Shown: positions 53,236 to 61,688 of the stretch, one piece after another
How positions within the stretch are numbered: position 1 is the stretch's first letter
Layout of the letters: each line of letters begins with the position of its first letter
Assembly (NCBI GenBank): GCA_963790965.1
Contig: CAWBQO010000006.1
Span: forward strand, 62,001 to 126,000
Direction of reading: 5' to 3'
Source: CAWBQO01 sp963790965
Lineage (GTDB): Bacteria; Bacteroidota; Rhodothermia; Rhodothermales; DASSAV01
DNA: 64,000 bases
The notes under the pieces: generated by a model
Seen by the model: the letters and a program-made list of their open reading frames with translations, nothing else
Database searches by the model: none
What the model was told of the DNA's origin: nothing
Position numbers and translations under genes: made by a program

Positions 53236-53253
53236 AGCAGACGAACAAAAGAA

Positions 53254-53448
53254 CTACAGAACCGTGCTCATCTTCTGCATGATTTCGCGGCGCGATTCGC
53301 CGGTCTTATCATGAATAAGACCAATCATAAGCCCAAGGTTTCCTCGCGCGTTCTTCATCTCTCCGTCTTCGAATTCCACTTCGCTCCAGAGAGCGCGGAT
53401 GCGATCCTTAACGTCGCTCCAGGAATCGTTCATTTGTGCGGTCGCCAT
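53254..53448 (-). CDS. CsbD-like stress protein
   Basis: The 64-residue hydrophilic protein fits the CsbD general-stress family in length and pattern: DSWSDVKDRIRALWSEVEFE then GEMKNARGNLGLMIGLIHDK and TGESRREIMQKM, matching the family's K-W-G-K and rGnrdqLxGxIqexyG framework loosely. CsbD proteins rise under general stress in many bacteria; their molecular job is unknown. Here the variant is shorter and more divergent than the Bacillus protein, so the family call is moderate. Two stem-loops follow it. HemG lies on the opposite strand, 131 bp upstream. Confidence 0.72.
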   Translation of the reverse strand: MATAQMNDSWSDVKDRIRALWSEVEFEDGEMKNARGNLGLMIGLIHDKTGESRREIMQKMSTVL

Positions 53449-53579
53449 AATAATTCACTCGTCTCTTTCACAGGTCACACTTAATATAATGTTACGGGTG
53501 CCTCTCCGCGAGGTTTCCTGCCACTGTGAATGAACGACGAAGCGCCCGCTGCCCCGCGGCTCGGGCCGCAACAACGACC

Positions 53580-54956
53580 ATGGACGTAATTATCATCGGA
53601 GGCGGCATAGCCGGACTCACGGCCGCGCACACGCTCAAAGCCGCAGGCCGTCACGCCGCCGTGCTCGAAGCGTCGCAGCGCGCGGGCGGGGCGATACACT
53701 CGCTCCACGCCGGCGGCTACATCGTCGAGGAAGGTCCCAACTCCATCATGAGCGGCTCAGAGGCGCTCGACGGCCTGATTCGTTCCGCCGGCGTGGAGAA
53801 CGACATGGTAGACGCCGATACGTCCTCTTCCAAACGCTACGTCGTGCGGGAGGGCCGGCCGGTGCCACTGCCTTCCGGTCCAGGCTCTTTCCTCACCTCG
53901 CCCCTCTTTTCGACCGCGGCCAAACTCAGGCTGCTGAGAGAGCCGTTCATCGGCCCGGCTCCCGCCGATGCCGAAGAAACCGTTGCCCAGTTCGTGCGCC
54001 GCCGCCTCGGCCCTGCCTTCCTCGACTACGCCATTAACCCTTTCGTTGCCGGCATCTACGCGGGCGATCCGGAGAAACTCTCGGTGCGCCACGCTTTTCC
54101 CAAGCTCCACCGGCTCGAACAAAACTACGGGTCGCTCATCCGAGGGCAAATGGCCCTGGCTCGCGAGCGCAAGGCCGCCCAAGCGCCCTTCCCGAACCGC
54201 CGGATGTACTCCTTTCGGGATGGCCTCTCCACCCTCCCGGATGCGCTTGCGGCCAGACTCGGCAAAGATCTCCACCTGAACACCCGCGTCACGCGCATTG
54301 CACGCGCCGGCCGGAGGTGGACCGTGCAGACGACCGGGCCGCAGGGTGAGCGCACCTTCGACGCGACTTGCGTGCTCCTGACCTCGCCCTTGCACAGCCT
54401 TCCGATCCTCGACATGGCGCGCGGGGACCAAGCCGCGCAACTGGCGCGCGCGACCTATGCGCCGGTTGCCGTCGTTGGCGTGGGCTTTCCGCGCGAGCGC
54501 GTCGCGCACCCGCTTGACGGATTCGGCCTTCTCATACCGCAGGTGGAACGGAGGCTGCGCACCCTCGGCGTGCTCTTCTCCTCCACCCTCTTCCCGAACC
54601 GCGCCCCCGCCGGGCACGTCCTTCTGACCGTCTTTGCCGGCGGCATGAGAAATCCCGCCCTCGCGCAAGCCCCTGACGAGGAACTGCTCCGCACCGTCCG
54701 CGCCGACCTTGCCACGCTTTTCGGCGCAGCGGGCGAGCCTTACTTTATCCACATCAAACGCTGGCGGCACGCCATTCCGCAATACCAGCCCGGCTACGGT
54801 GCCGTCAAAGCGGCCATTGCGGATCTGGAGGGCGCGAACGCGGGCTTCTTCCTCTCCGGCAACTTCCGCTCCGGCATTTCCGTCTCCGACACCGTTACCT
54901 CGGCCTCGGAAACAGCCGGGCGAATAGACGCTTTCCTCGCAGTACAGGCGTCATAG
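53580..54956 (+). CDS. hemG: Protoporphyrinogen oxidase (HemY/HemG type)
   Basis: From ATG 53580 the FAD enzyme has 458 residues. It opens with the dinucleotide-binding DVIIIGGGIAGLTAAHTLKA and VLEASQRAGGAIHSLHAGGY. YIVEEGPNSIMSGSEALDGL, FVRRRLGPAFLDYAINPFVA and GIYAGDPEKLSVRHAFP follow, all typical of protoporphyrinogen oxidase. The end, FLSGNFRSGISVSDTVTSAS, is the second FAD-contact region. It converts protoporphyrinogen IX to protoporphyrin IX before ferrochelatase in heme synthesis. The frame extends upstream to 53526 but that segment has no family residues. No other heme gene is adjacent; the next gene converges 7 bp away. Confidence 0.93.
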   Translation: MDVIIIGGGIAGLTAAHTLKAAGRHAAVLEASQRAGGAIHSLHAGGYIVEEGPNSIMSGSEALDGLIRSAGVENDMVDADTSSSKRYVVREGRPVPLPSGPGSFLTSPLFSTAAKLRLLREPFIGPAPADAEETVAQFVRRRLGPAFLDYAINPFVAGIYAGDPEKLSVRHAFPKLHRLEQNYGSLIRGQMALARERKAAQAPFPNRRMYSFRDGLSTLPDALAARLGKDLHLNTRVTRIARAGRRWTVQTTGPQGERTFDATCVLLTSPLHSLPILDMARGDQAAQLARATYAPVAVVGVGFPRERVAHPLDGFGLLIPQVERRLRTLGVLFSSTLFPNRAPAGHVLLTVFAGGMRNPALAQAPDEELLRTVRADLATLFGAAGEPYFIHIKRWRHAIPQYQPGYGAVKAAIADLEGANAGFFLSGNFRSGISVSDTVTSASETAGRIDAFLAVQAS

Positions 54957-54963
54957 GTACTCC

Positions 54964-55698
54964 CTAAGCTCGTCCGTTCGCACTACTGAGCGCGAGGTGC
55001 CGCATCAGCTTGCGCTTCGCCACCGGCAGCATCGTCTGCTCGAAGGGGAAGTCGAGATCCGTGTCGAAGAAAAAAGTCGCCGGGTTCGGAAGATCGCGCG
55101 TCCTCTCCAGAAGCCGCAGTTTGATGCTCTGCGGTGAAGGAACGACCGTGCCCACCTCAACCGACTCGACAAGCGCGGTTTTAAGCGTCCGGTACCGCTC
55201 CCCCGATTCCACGATGATCGAAAGGCTGTAGCGCAGCACATGCAACACCGCCGCTCCTTTGTCCGGCACGAACAAGTAGCCTTCTTCCACAAACGAAGGA
55301 ACGAGGCCCACTTCGCCCATGTGCAGGTTCTCTTCCACGAATTCAAAGATCGCCCGCCCTTCCTCGACTGCGCTCCGAATGTGCGGCATCGCCCAGCGGA
55401 CCATCTCCTCTACACCCTCTAAATGTCCGCCGCCGCTGAGCGCGCGCTCGTAAATCACCCGGTTGGTTTCGGGATCAAGACCAACCATCTTTCTCGGCAG
55501 CGCCTCTCGAAATCCACGAAGTTGATCTGAGAGTTCCTGCAGCGCACTGTGTAAACGGACGAGTTCTCCGAGATGCGGATAAATGACGTTGTTCGTGAAC
55601 GCGCGCCGGATTTGCCCGAGACTGTCGAGCATCCGGTACTGCGCCGCCTCTACGTCACCGCCGGCAGCCAGAAAGGATTCGAGGTTCAACTGCGTCAT
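54964..55698 (-). CDS. Protein of unknown function
   Basis: From ATG 55698 the protein has 244 residues and is soluble, largely helical and acidic to neutral, with no signal peptide. The start is supported by an AAAGGG ribosome site four bases upstream of the codon's flank. I recognise no domain. Notable stretches are YRMLDSLGQIRRAFTNNVIY and HLGELVRLHSALQELSDQLR, then LSIIVESGERYRTLKTALVE and a C-terminal LPVAKRKLMRHLALSSANGR. The regular helices suggest a structural or regulatory factor. It lies alone between HemG (convergent) and the thiolase gene (same strand, 133 bp before it), and may belong to neither. Confidence 0.7.
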   Translation of the reverse strand: MTQLNLESFLAAGGDVEAAQYRMLDSLGQIRRAFTNNVIYPHLGELVRLHSALQELSDQLRGFREALPRKMVGLDPETNRVIYERALSGGGHLEGVEEMVRWAMPHIRSAVEEGRAIFEFVEENLHMGEVGLVPSFVEEGYLFVPDKGAAVLHVLRYSLSIIVESGERYRTLKTALVESVEVGTVVPSPQSIKLRLLERTRDLPNPATFFFDTDLDFPFEQTMLPVAKRKLMRHLALSSANGRA

Positions 55699-55831
55699 AG
55701 GACCACCCTTTATGATGAAGACCACGTGAAGATTATAAGCCTCTCTCCACGAAAGATCCAGACCATAAGGCGTGCCCTTCCTGCGCCACAGGATCGTTGC
55801 ACAACAACCTTTGCCGACCGAACCCCTGATC

Positions 55832-57028
55832 CTACAGCATCAGGTTCTCAAAAATGCCCGCTGCGCCCATGCCGCCGCCTACGCACATCGTGCAAAGCCC
55901 GTAGCGCACCTTTCTCCGCTGCATCTCGTGCAGAAGCGTAATGCTCAGCTTCGTCCCCGTACACCCCAGCGGGTGTCCGAGCGCAATGGCCCCGCCGTTC
56001 ACGTTCACGACGTCGGGGTCAAGCTCCGCCTCTCGGATAACGGCAAGCGCCTGCGCCGCAAACGCTTCGTTCAATTCCACCACCCCAATGTCACTGCGCG
56101 TCAAGCCCGTCTGCCGCAGCACCTTTTCGATAGCCTGCACCGGCCCGATGCCCATCAACTCGGGCGGCACGCCCGCCAGCGCAAACCCGACCAGCCGCGC
56201 CATCGGCGCAGCGCCGTACTCCTTCATCGCGCGCTCGCTCATGACAAGCGTCGCCGCGGCACCGTCCGACCGCTGGGAAGAGTTGCCGGCCGTCACGGTT
56301 CCTCCCGCGCGGAAAACGGGAGAGAGCTTGGCGAGCGCGGCAAGGCTCGTGTCGGTGCGCGGCCCTTCGTCGTGCTCCAGCACGCGCTCGACCTTGCGCA
56401 CTTCGCCCTCCTCGTAGACGGACTGCTCAATGGGAACCCGCAACGTCTCTTTATCGAAGCGCCCCTCGCGGATCGCCGCCAGCGCGCGCTCGTGGGAGCG
56501 GAGCGCAATGGCGTCCTGATCTTCCCGCGACACGCCGTACTTCTCCGCAACGTTCTCCGCCGTCACGCCCATCGAGACGTAGACCTCCGGGTCGCGCGCC
56601 ACGGTTTCCGGGTCGGGTTGGAAGAAAAAGCCGCTCATCGGCACCATGCTCATCGACTCCGCGCCACCCGCAACGATCACGTCCGCGTGCGAGGCCATAA
56701 CGGCTTGCGTCGCCATAGCAATGGTTTGCAAACCGGACGAGCAAAACCGGTTGATCGTAGCCCCCGGGATCTCGTCCGGCAGCCCCGCCTTTTGAGCAAT
56801 GATGCGTCCGATGTTCATTCCCTGCGGTCCCTCGGGAAACGCGCACCCGATGAGCACGTCGTCGATGCGCTCCGGTGGCAGATCCGGCACACGTGCGGCC
56901 ACCTCTTTCACCACCAGGGCACCCAGCTCTTCCGGCCGAAAGTGCGCCAGCGACCCACGAGGGGCTTTCCCGACCGGCGTCCGCACAGCGGCAACAATGT
57001 AGGCTCCGTTCTTTGCTTCCATATTCAA
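55832..57028 (-). CDS. Acetyl-CoA C-acyltransferase (thiolase), FadA-like
   Basis: The 398-residue thiolase II-type enzyme has its catalytic Cys in TINRFCSSGLQTIAMA (Cys96), then GGAESMSMVPMSG and the C-terminal GGAIALGHPLGCTGTKLSIT with the catalytic His/Cys pair, plus CVGGGMGAAGIFEN. It cleaves 3-ketoacyl-CoA in fatty-acid oxidation, and the neighbour 33 bp before it is the FadB/J-like dehydrogenase-hydratase, so these two form the core beta-oxidation pair. The start ATG 57028 is followed by a second ATG at 57022. No end signal is obvious after the gene. Confidence 0.93.
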   Translation of the reverse strand: MNMEAKNGAYIVAAVRTPVGKAPRGSLAHFRPEELGALVVKEVAARVPDLPPERIDDVLIGCAFPEGPQGMNIGRIIAQKAGLPDEIPGATINRFCSSGLQTIAMATQAVMASHADVIVAGGAESMSMVPMSGFFFQPDPETVARDPEVYVSMGVTAENVAEKYGVSREDQDAIALRSHERALAAIREGRFDKETLRVPIEQSVYEEGEVRKVERVLEHDEGPRTDTSLAALAKLSPVFRAGGTVTAGNSSQRSDGAAATLVMSERAMKEYGAAPMARLVGFALAGVPPELMGIGPVQAIEKVLRQTGLTRSDIGVVELNEAFAAQALAVIREAELDPDVVNVNGGAIALGHPLGCTGTKLSITLLHEMQRRKVRYGLCTMCVGGGMGAAGIFENLML

Positions 57029-57060
57029 AGTCCATCGCGGCCCGATCGCCGCTTTCAGTG

Positions 57061-59469
57061 TCAGTTGCGAAGCGGCTTGCCGGTAAGCAGCAGGTTGGTA
57101 ATGCGCTCCTGCGTCTTCTTCTCGCCGAGCAGCCGCATGAACGTCTCGCGTTCAAGCTCGATCAAGTACGACTCCGGCACCTCTTGCGGTGCCGAGAGAT
57201 CCCCGCCCGTGAGCACGTACGCCAACTCGAGCGCAAGCTGCATATCGTACTCGCTGATGAACCCGCCGTCGCGGTACTGCCGCACACCCACTTCGAGGGC
57301 GGCCCTTGTCGGGCGGCCGAGCACCATGATGTGCGATAGCAACGGCGGAGGCCGGTAGCCCTCTCGCGCCAACCTGATAACCTCCTCTCGTGCCACGAAC
57401 AATCTCCGTTCAGCGTTCATCACCACGCGCGCATGAGGCGCGAGAAAGCCCATCACCTGCGCCTCCCGCGCGCTGGTCGCCACCCGCGCCATCGCGACGT
57501 TCTCGAAGAACTGCTGAATCCACGGCTGTATTTCGCTTGGATGCCCGTTTGGCGCGCGGGATGCCGCCAGCGCGGCCAGTCGCATAGTGCCGGTGCCCGC
57601 GGGGATAAGGCCCACGCCCAGCTCGACCAACCCGATGTAACTCTCCGCCGCCGCCACCGGCTGCGGAGAGGCCATCACCATCTCACACCCGCCGCCCAGC
57701 GCCCTGCCATGCACCGCCACGACGACAGGCTTGGCCGCGTACCGGATCCGCTGCACGGTCGCCTGGAATCCTTCCACAAACTGCTCGATGACGCCAAACT
57801 GCCCCGCTGCCGCCGCCATAGCCGCCTCTCCGAGGTTCGCCCCCACGGAAAAGTTCTTCCCGTCATTCCCAACCACGAGTCCGAGTAGGTCACCGTCCTT
57901 TTCTACGCGCCCGATGGCCTCCATCAGCCCCTGCATCACATTCTGTCCGAGGCTGTTGGCCTTCGACCTGAACTCGTAGAGCGCCACGCCCTCCCCCATG
58001 TCGAGCAGCGCCGCTTCCTCGTTCTTCCACAACACGTTCTCAGCGCGCCCGCCAATCACCGCCGCGCGAAGCTCATCGGCGGGCTGCGGATCATCAGCGT
58101 ACCGCCGCGCGGCGGGAATGTAAACTGACCGGCCCTCGCCTGCATCCAGGTAAAAGGCCGCATGGCCTTCCGCCTGCATCGCGCCTACCCACGAGGGCAG
58201 GTCCACTTCCGCCGCCTGCATGGCCGCTACGACCTCTTCCATACCGATGGCGTCCCAAATCTCGAACGGGCCGAGATCCCACCCGAAGCCCCACCGGATC
58301 GCGCGGTCGAGGTCTGCCGGGTTGTCGGTGATCTCGGGGATGCGCCGCGCGCTGTAGGCCAGCAGGTCAAGCAGCGCCGGCCGCACGAACGCGCCCGCCC
58401 TTCCCCGGTCCTCAAACAGCGCCTTGATGCGCGACTTAACGCCGCCCGCTTTCCAGATCGCGTCCATTCCCTCGATCTTCGCGTCTTTTTTCGCTCGGTA
58501 TGCGCCCGTCGAGGGATCGAGCACCTTGAGATCCTTCCCCTCCTTTTTGTAGAACCCGCTCTTCGTCTTCTCCCCGAGCGCGCCTTTCTTCACGAGCGAC
58601 CGCAGCACGTCCGGCGCGCGGAACACCTCCCGGCTCTCGTCCTCCGGAAGCCCCTCATAAAGATTGTCCGCCACGCTCAGGAGCACGTCCAATCCCACGA
58701 GATCCGCCGTCCGGAAGGTCGCCGACTTCGGCCGCCCTACGATCGGCCCCGTGAGCGCCTCGATCTCTTCCATCGAGTAGTCGCCGCGGACGTACTGCGC
58801 TACGGCCTGCATCATCCCGTAAACGCCAATCCGGTTGCCGATGAAGTACGGCCGGTCTTTCGCCACGACGATACCCTTGCCGAGGTGCATTCGTCCAAAA
58901 TGCGCCACCCGTCCCAGCACCTCTGCATCCGTATCCTCGGTGGGAATTAGTTCGAGCAGTTTGAGGTAGCGGGGCGGGTTGAAGAAGTGCGTCCCAAGAA
59001 ATCGCCGCCTGAACGACGCGCTCCGCCCTTCTACGATCTCGGCAATGGGCAACCCGCTCGTGTTTGTGGAAATTACTGCGTCCGGCCGCGCCGCCGCCTC
59101 GATGCGCTCGGCCATCTGCCGCTTGATGTCCATCCGCTCGACCACGACCTCGATGACCCAGTCCGCCTCTCCCACGCGCCCAAAATGATCCTCGAAGTTG
59201 CCCGCGCGGATGCGTTTGGCCGTCTCCTTCGTGAAGAATGGATCAGGCTTGGCGCGCTGCGCCTGCTTCAGTCCCTTCTCGGCCAGCGCGTCCCGACTGC
59301 CGTCGGTGGAAGGCATATCGAGCAGATCGACCTGCAATCCCGCGTTCGCCAGGTGCGCCGCAATTTGCGCGCCCATGGTTCCGGCCCCGAGCACCGCCGC
59401 GCGCCGAAAGGGTGGATACCACCTGCCCGCGTCAATCTCAGATCGCGTAATCGTTTCTTGTGCCTGCAT
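57061..59469 (-). CDS. 3-hydroxyacyl-CoA dehydrogenase/enoyl-CoA hydratase fusion (FadB/J-like)
   Basis: The 802-residue protein starts with an NAD-binding dehydrogenase, AAVLGAGTMGAQIAAHLANA, with VISTNTSGLPIAEI, FFNPPRYLKLLELI and KDRPYFIGNRIGVY. A second dehydrogenase C-domain follows at residues 320-400. The enoyl-CoA hydratase part is at the C-terminal side: LVVGNDGKNFSVGANLGEAA and VAVHGRALGGGCEMVMASPQ. The order dehydrogenase then hydratase is reversed from E. coli FadB and matches the type common in Bacteroidota-like and actinobacterial genomes. It does two steps of beta-oxidation. A spacer of about 800 bp, with a tandem repeat, separates it from the acyl-CoA dehydrogenase gene. Confidence 0.92.
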   Translation of the reverse strand: MQAQETITRSEIDAGRWYPPFRRAAVLGAGTMGAQIAAHLANAGLQVDLLDMPSTDGSRDALAEKGLKQAQRAKPDPFFTKETAKRIRAGNFEDHFGRVGEADWVIEVVVERMDIKRQMAERIEAAARPDAVISTNTSGLPIAEIVEGRSASFRRRFLGTHFFNPPRYLKLLELIPTEDTDAEVLGRVAHFGRMHLGKGIVVAKDRPYFIGNRIGVYGMMQAVAQYVRGDYSMEEIEALTGPIVGRPKSATFRTADLVGLDVLLSVADNLYEGLPEDESREVFRAPDVLRSLVKKGALGEKTKSGFYKKEGKDLKVLDPSTGAYRAKKDAKIEGMDAIWKAGGVKSRIKALFEDRGRAGAFVRPALLDLLAYSARRIPEITDNPADLDRAIRWGFGWDLGPFEIWDAIGMEEVVAAMQAAEVDLPSWVGAMQAEGHAAFYLDAGEGRSVYIPAARRYADDPQPADELRAAVIGGRAENVLWKNEEAALLDMGEGVALYEFRSKANSLGQNVMQGLMEAIGRVEKDGDLLGLVVGNDGKNFSVGANLGEAAMAAAAGQFGVIEQFVEGFQATVQRIRYAAKPVVVAVHGRALGGGCEMVMASPQPVAAAESYIGLVELGVGLIPAGTGTMRLAALAASRAPNGHPSEIQPWIQQFFENVAMARVATSAREAQVMGFLAPHARVVMNAERRLFVAREEVIRLAREGYRPPPLLSHIMVLGRPTRAALEVGVRQYRDGGFISEYDMQLALELAYVLTGGDLSAPQEVPESYLIELERETFMRLLGEKKTQERITNLLLTGKPLRN

Positions 59470-59603
59470 GGCTATGGTGTTCAGTTGGTACGAATTCTAA
59501 AGTCTACGCCCTCGTCAAGGGTTCGGATCGAACAGGCGACCGTAGCAGCACTCACTCGATCACAGGAACCACAGCGCGAGATCGAAGCGGAGACAACCCT
59601 ATG

Positions 59604-60070
59604 AAGCTGTTAATTCAATATATATAAGCCTTGACGATAGATACGTTTCACGTTGCTCCGACTGCCTCTCAGCAGCCCGTAAAACAGATCCTTCACTGCG
59701 TTCAGGATGACAACGTGGGGGCGCTGGAGGAGGCTAAAAAGCGATGGAGCACAAGGAAAGCAGAACGTCCCGCCCATGTCACGCCGGCGAAGCGAAGTAT
59801 CTAAGGCCTGTTAAAAAACGGTGTTGATTCAGTTTACATAAGCTTTGATGACAGATACATGTTTACGCTGCTTCGACTGCCTCTCAGCAGCCCCGAAAAA
59901 CAGATCCTTCACTGCTCCAGGATGAAAAGCCGGGATTCCGGAGAAAGTGAAAATGGATGGAGCACAAGGAAAGCAGAACGTCCCGCCCATGTCACGCCGA
60001 GTGAAGCGAAGCATCTCAGCCTTGCCATAGAGCGCTGTTGATTCGATTCACACGACCGTTGATGCCCGGA
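59604..60070. repeat. 214-bp tandem repeat, about 2.2 diverged copies
   Basis: The phrase GTTGATTC (or GTTAATTC) recurs at 59609, 59823 and 60037, spaced exactly 214 bp. Shared stretches include ACTGCCTCTCAGCAGCC, AACAGATCCTTCACTG, ATGGAGCACAAGGAAAGCAG and GTCCCGCCCATGTCACGCC. Copy two has extra bases compensated by losses. The elements GTCACGCCG and GAAGCGAAG recall REP-like intergenic sequences. The repeat lies upstream of the FadB/J-like gene and no protein is evident in it. Confidence 0.8.
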
Positions 60071-60269
60071 TCAGGTTCATTTCATTTATCAATATTCTAA
60101 GAGATCGCTGATATAATAAAAACGCGCTGCATGTAAATGGCGCTATTTCCCAGATCGCCGACGCCACTTCCCCTTTAGGGTGATAAAAGGAGTGCTATGC
60201 AGTATTTAAATCATGCACATCGTATTTAAAAATCGCAAGGAAAGGAGTCCATCGCTAATCAATAGTCCC
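60071..60269. other. AT-rich spacer with mini-ORF at 60197-60229
   Basis: This stretch is clearly more AT-rich than the rest of the window. On the plus strand a TATAAT at 60112-60117 precedes AAAAGGAG and an ATG at 60197 that opens a ten-codon frame (MQYLNHAHRI). A second AAAGGAG follows near 60240 without a good start codon. No plus-strand gene follows, so these may be remnants of a lost gene or chance. The spacer is downstream of the acyl-CoA dehydrogenase gene and upstream of the repeat. Confidence 0.3.
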
Positions 60270-61631
60270 CTACACAAAGGCACTCTCCCCTGTAATTGCG
60301 CGACCTACAACGAGCGTGTTTATCTCGTTCGTGCCCTCGTAGGAGTAAATAGCCTCCGCGTCGCAGAACTGCCGGGCCACGTCGTTCTCGAGCAAGATGC
60401 CGTTTCCGCCGAAAAGGTCGCGCCCGAGCGCTACGGTCTCGCGGCAACGCGCCGCCGCCCACACCTTCGCCAGGGAAGCGTGCTCGTCCTTCATCGCGCC
60501 CGCGTCTTGCAACTGAGACAGGCGCAAACAAAGCGTTTGCATCGCCGTCACGTTGCCGAGCATCCGCACGAGCTTGTCCTGGATGAGCTGGAACGACGCA
60601 ATCGGCCGCCCAAACTGCTCGCGCTCCCTCGCGTAGTGCGCGGCCGCTTCGTACGCGCCGAGCGCGCAGCCGACGGCCAGCCATGCCACGCCGGCCCGCG
60701 TGGCGCGCAGCACCTTTGCAACCGTGCGCCAGCCTTCGGTCGCCTGCAACCGATCCTTTTCGGCCACGCGGCAATCGGCGAGCGTCACCAGCCCGTTCTC
60801 GACCGCCCTGAGCGCGATCTTGCCTTTGATCTGCTCGACGCTCATCCCCGGCACCCCCTTCTCGACGATAAACCCCTGCACCGTTCCCGTCTCTTCCTCT
60901 CGCGCCCAGATGATGATGAGATCAGCGAACGTTGCGTTCCCGATCCACTTCTTCTGGCCATTGATAATCCACTCGTCGCCATCTCGGCGACACGTGGTCG
61001 TCAAACCGCCCGCCGCCCCGGAGCCGACCTCCGGCTCGGTCAGCCCGAACGCGCCGACCACGTCCAGATTAAGCATTTTCGGCATCCAGGCCTGCTTCTG
61101 CTCCTCGGAGCCGCCGAACAAAATCGACTGCATGGCCAGCCCGGAGTGAACGCCAAAGAATGTCGCGGTGGAAACGTCCACCCGCGCCATTTCCATCGTA
61201 ATGATCCCTTCGAGCACCGCCGCACCCGGCTTGCGCGATCCGTCCTCGTCGAAGAGTTCTCTTGCGAGGCCAAGTTCGCGCAGCTTCGGTATGATCTCGC
61301 GCGGCGTCTCTTCGCGCTGCCAGTAATCATTGATGATCGGCCGAACAGCCTCCTCCATGAACGCCTGCACGCGCCCCTGCACCGCCCGCTGCTCTTCGGT
61401 GAGCAGTTCCGCCATCTGGAAAAAGTCCAACGTCACCGGCGGCCGCTCCCTCGGCTGCCCATTCCCCTGCTTCTTCAGCATCGACGTCATCTGAACGAGC
61501 GTTGCCTCGTCCATCCGGGAAACAAGTCCAATAAGTTCGCCGAGGTCGATCTTCTCGGAGAGCTTCATCACCTTGTCGATGTCCATCTTCTGAGCAAGCT
61601 GCATGAGCTTACCCATCTGTGCAAAATCCAT
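60270..61631 (-). CDS. Acyl-CoA dehydrogenase with N-terminal helical extension
   Basis: The 453-residue enzyme oxidises acyl-CoA at the alpha-beta bond with FAD, passing electrons to ETF. The first 60 residues (MDFAQMGKLMQLAQKMDIDK and following) are an amphipathic extension not found in normal family members of about 390 residues. The core has VVGAFGLTEPEVGSGAAGGL, WIINGQKKWIGNATFADLII, REREQFGRPIASFQLIQDKL, FGGNGILLENDVARQFCDAE and YSYEGTNEINTLVVGRAITG, where the catalytic Glu falls in the YEGT motif. The NEINTLVVGRAITG ending is like glutaryl-CoA or plant-type acyl-CoA oxidases. The gene follows FadD at 57 bp on the same strand. Confidence 0.9.
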   Translation of the reverse strand: MDFAQMGKLMQLAQKMDIDKVMKLSEKIDLGELIGLVSRMDEATLVQMTSMLKKQGNGQPRERPPVTLDFFQMAELLTEEQRAVQGRVQAFMEEAVRPIINDYWQREETPREIIPKLRELGLARELFDEDGSRKPGAAVLEGIITMEMARVDVSTATFFGVHSGLAMQSILFGGSEEQKQAWMPKMLNLDVVGAFGLTEPEVGSGAAGGLTTTCRRDGDEWIINGQKKWIGNATFADLIIIWAREEETGTVQGFIVEKGVPGMSVEQIKGKIALRAVENGLVTLADCRVAEKDRLQATEGWRTVAKVLRATRAGVAWLAVGCALGAYEAAAHYAREREQFGRPIASFQLIQDKLVRMLGNVTAMQTLCLRLSQLQDAGAMKDEHASLAKVWAAARCRETVALGRDLFGGNGILLENDVARQFCDAEAIYSYEGTNEINTLVVGRAITGESAFV

Positions 61632-61688
61632 AGGTTTACTGCCTGATCGTTCTTGATAGTAAGAATCACGGGTAAGGCCTTCTCGCCG

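Noticed and set aside
52101..53314. Many overlapping frames encoding peptides such as CHCEERSDAAIP and SLRGAQRRGNP
   Set aside because: They are translations of the REP-like units in several frames on both strands, with no ribosome site or single coherent product.
57029..57060. Short GC-rich palindrome before the thiolase gene as a TetR operator
   Set aside because: The arms are only five bases and are not shared with the other spacer regions of the fad genes.
60213..61646. Long plus-strand frame of 477 codons
   Set aside because: It lies opposite the acyl-CoA dehydrogenase gene and is a shadow of its codon bias; it has no domain.
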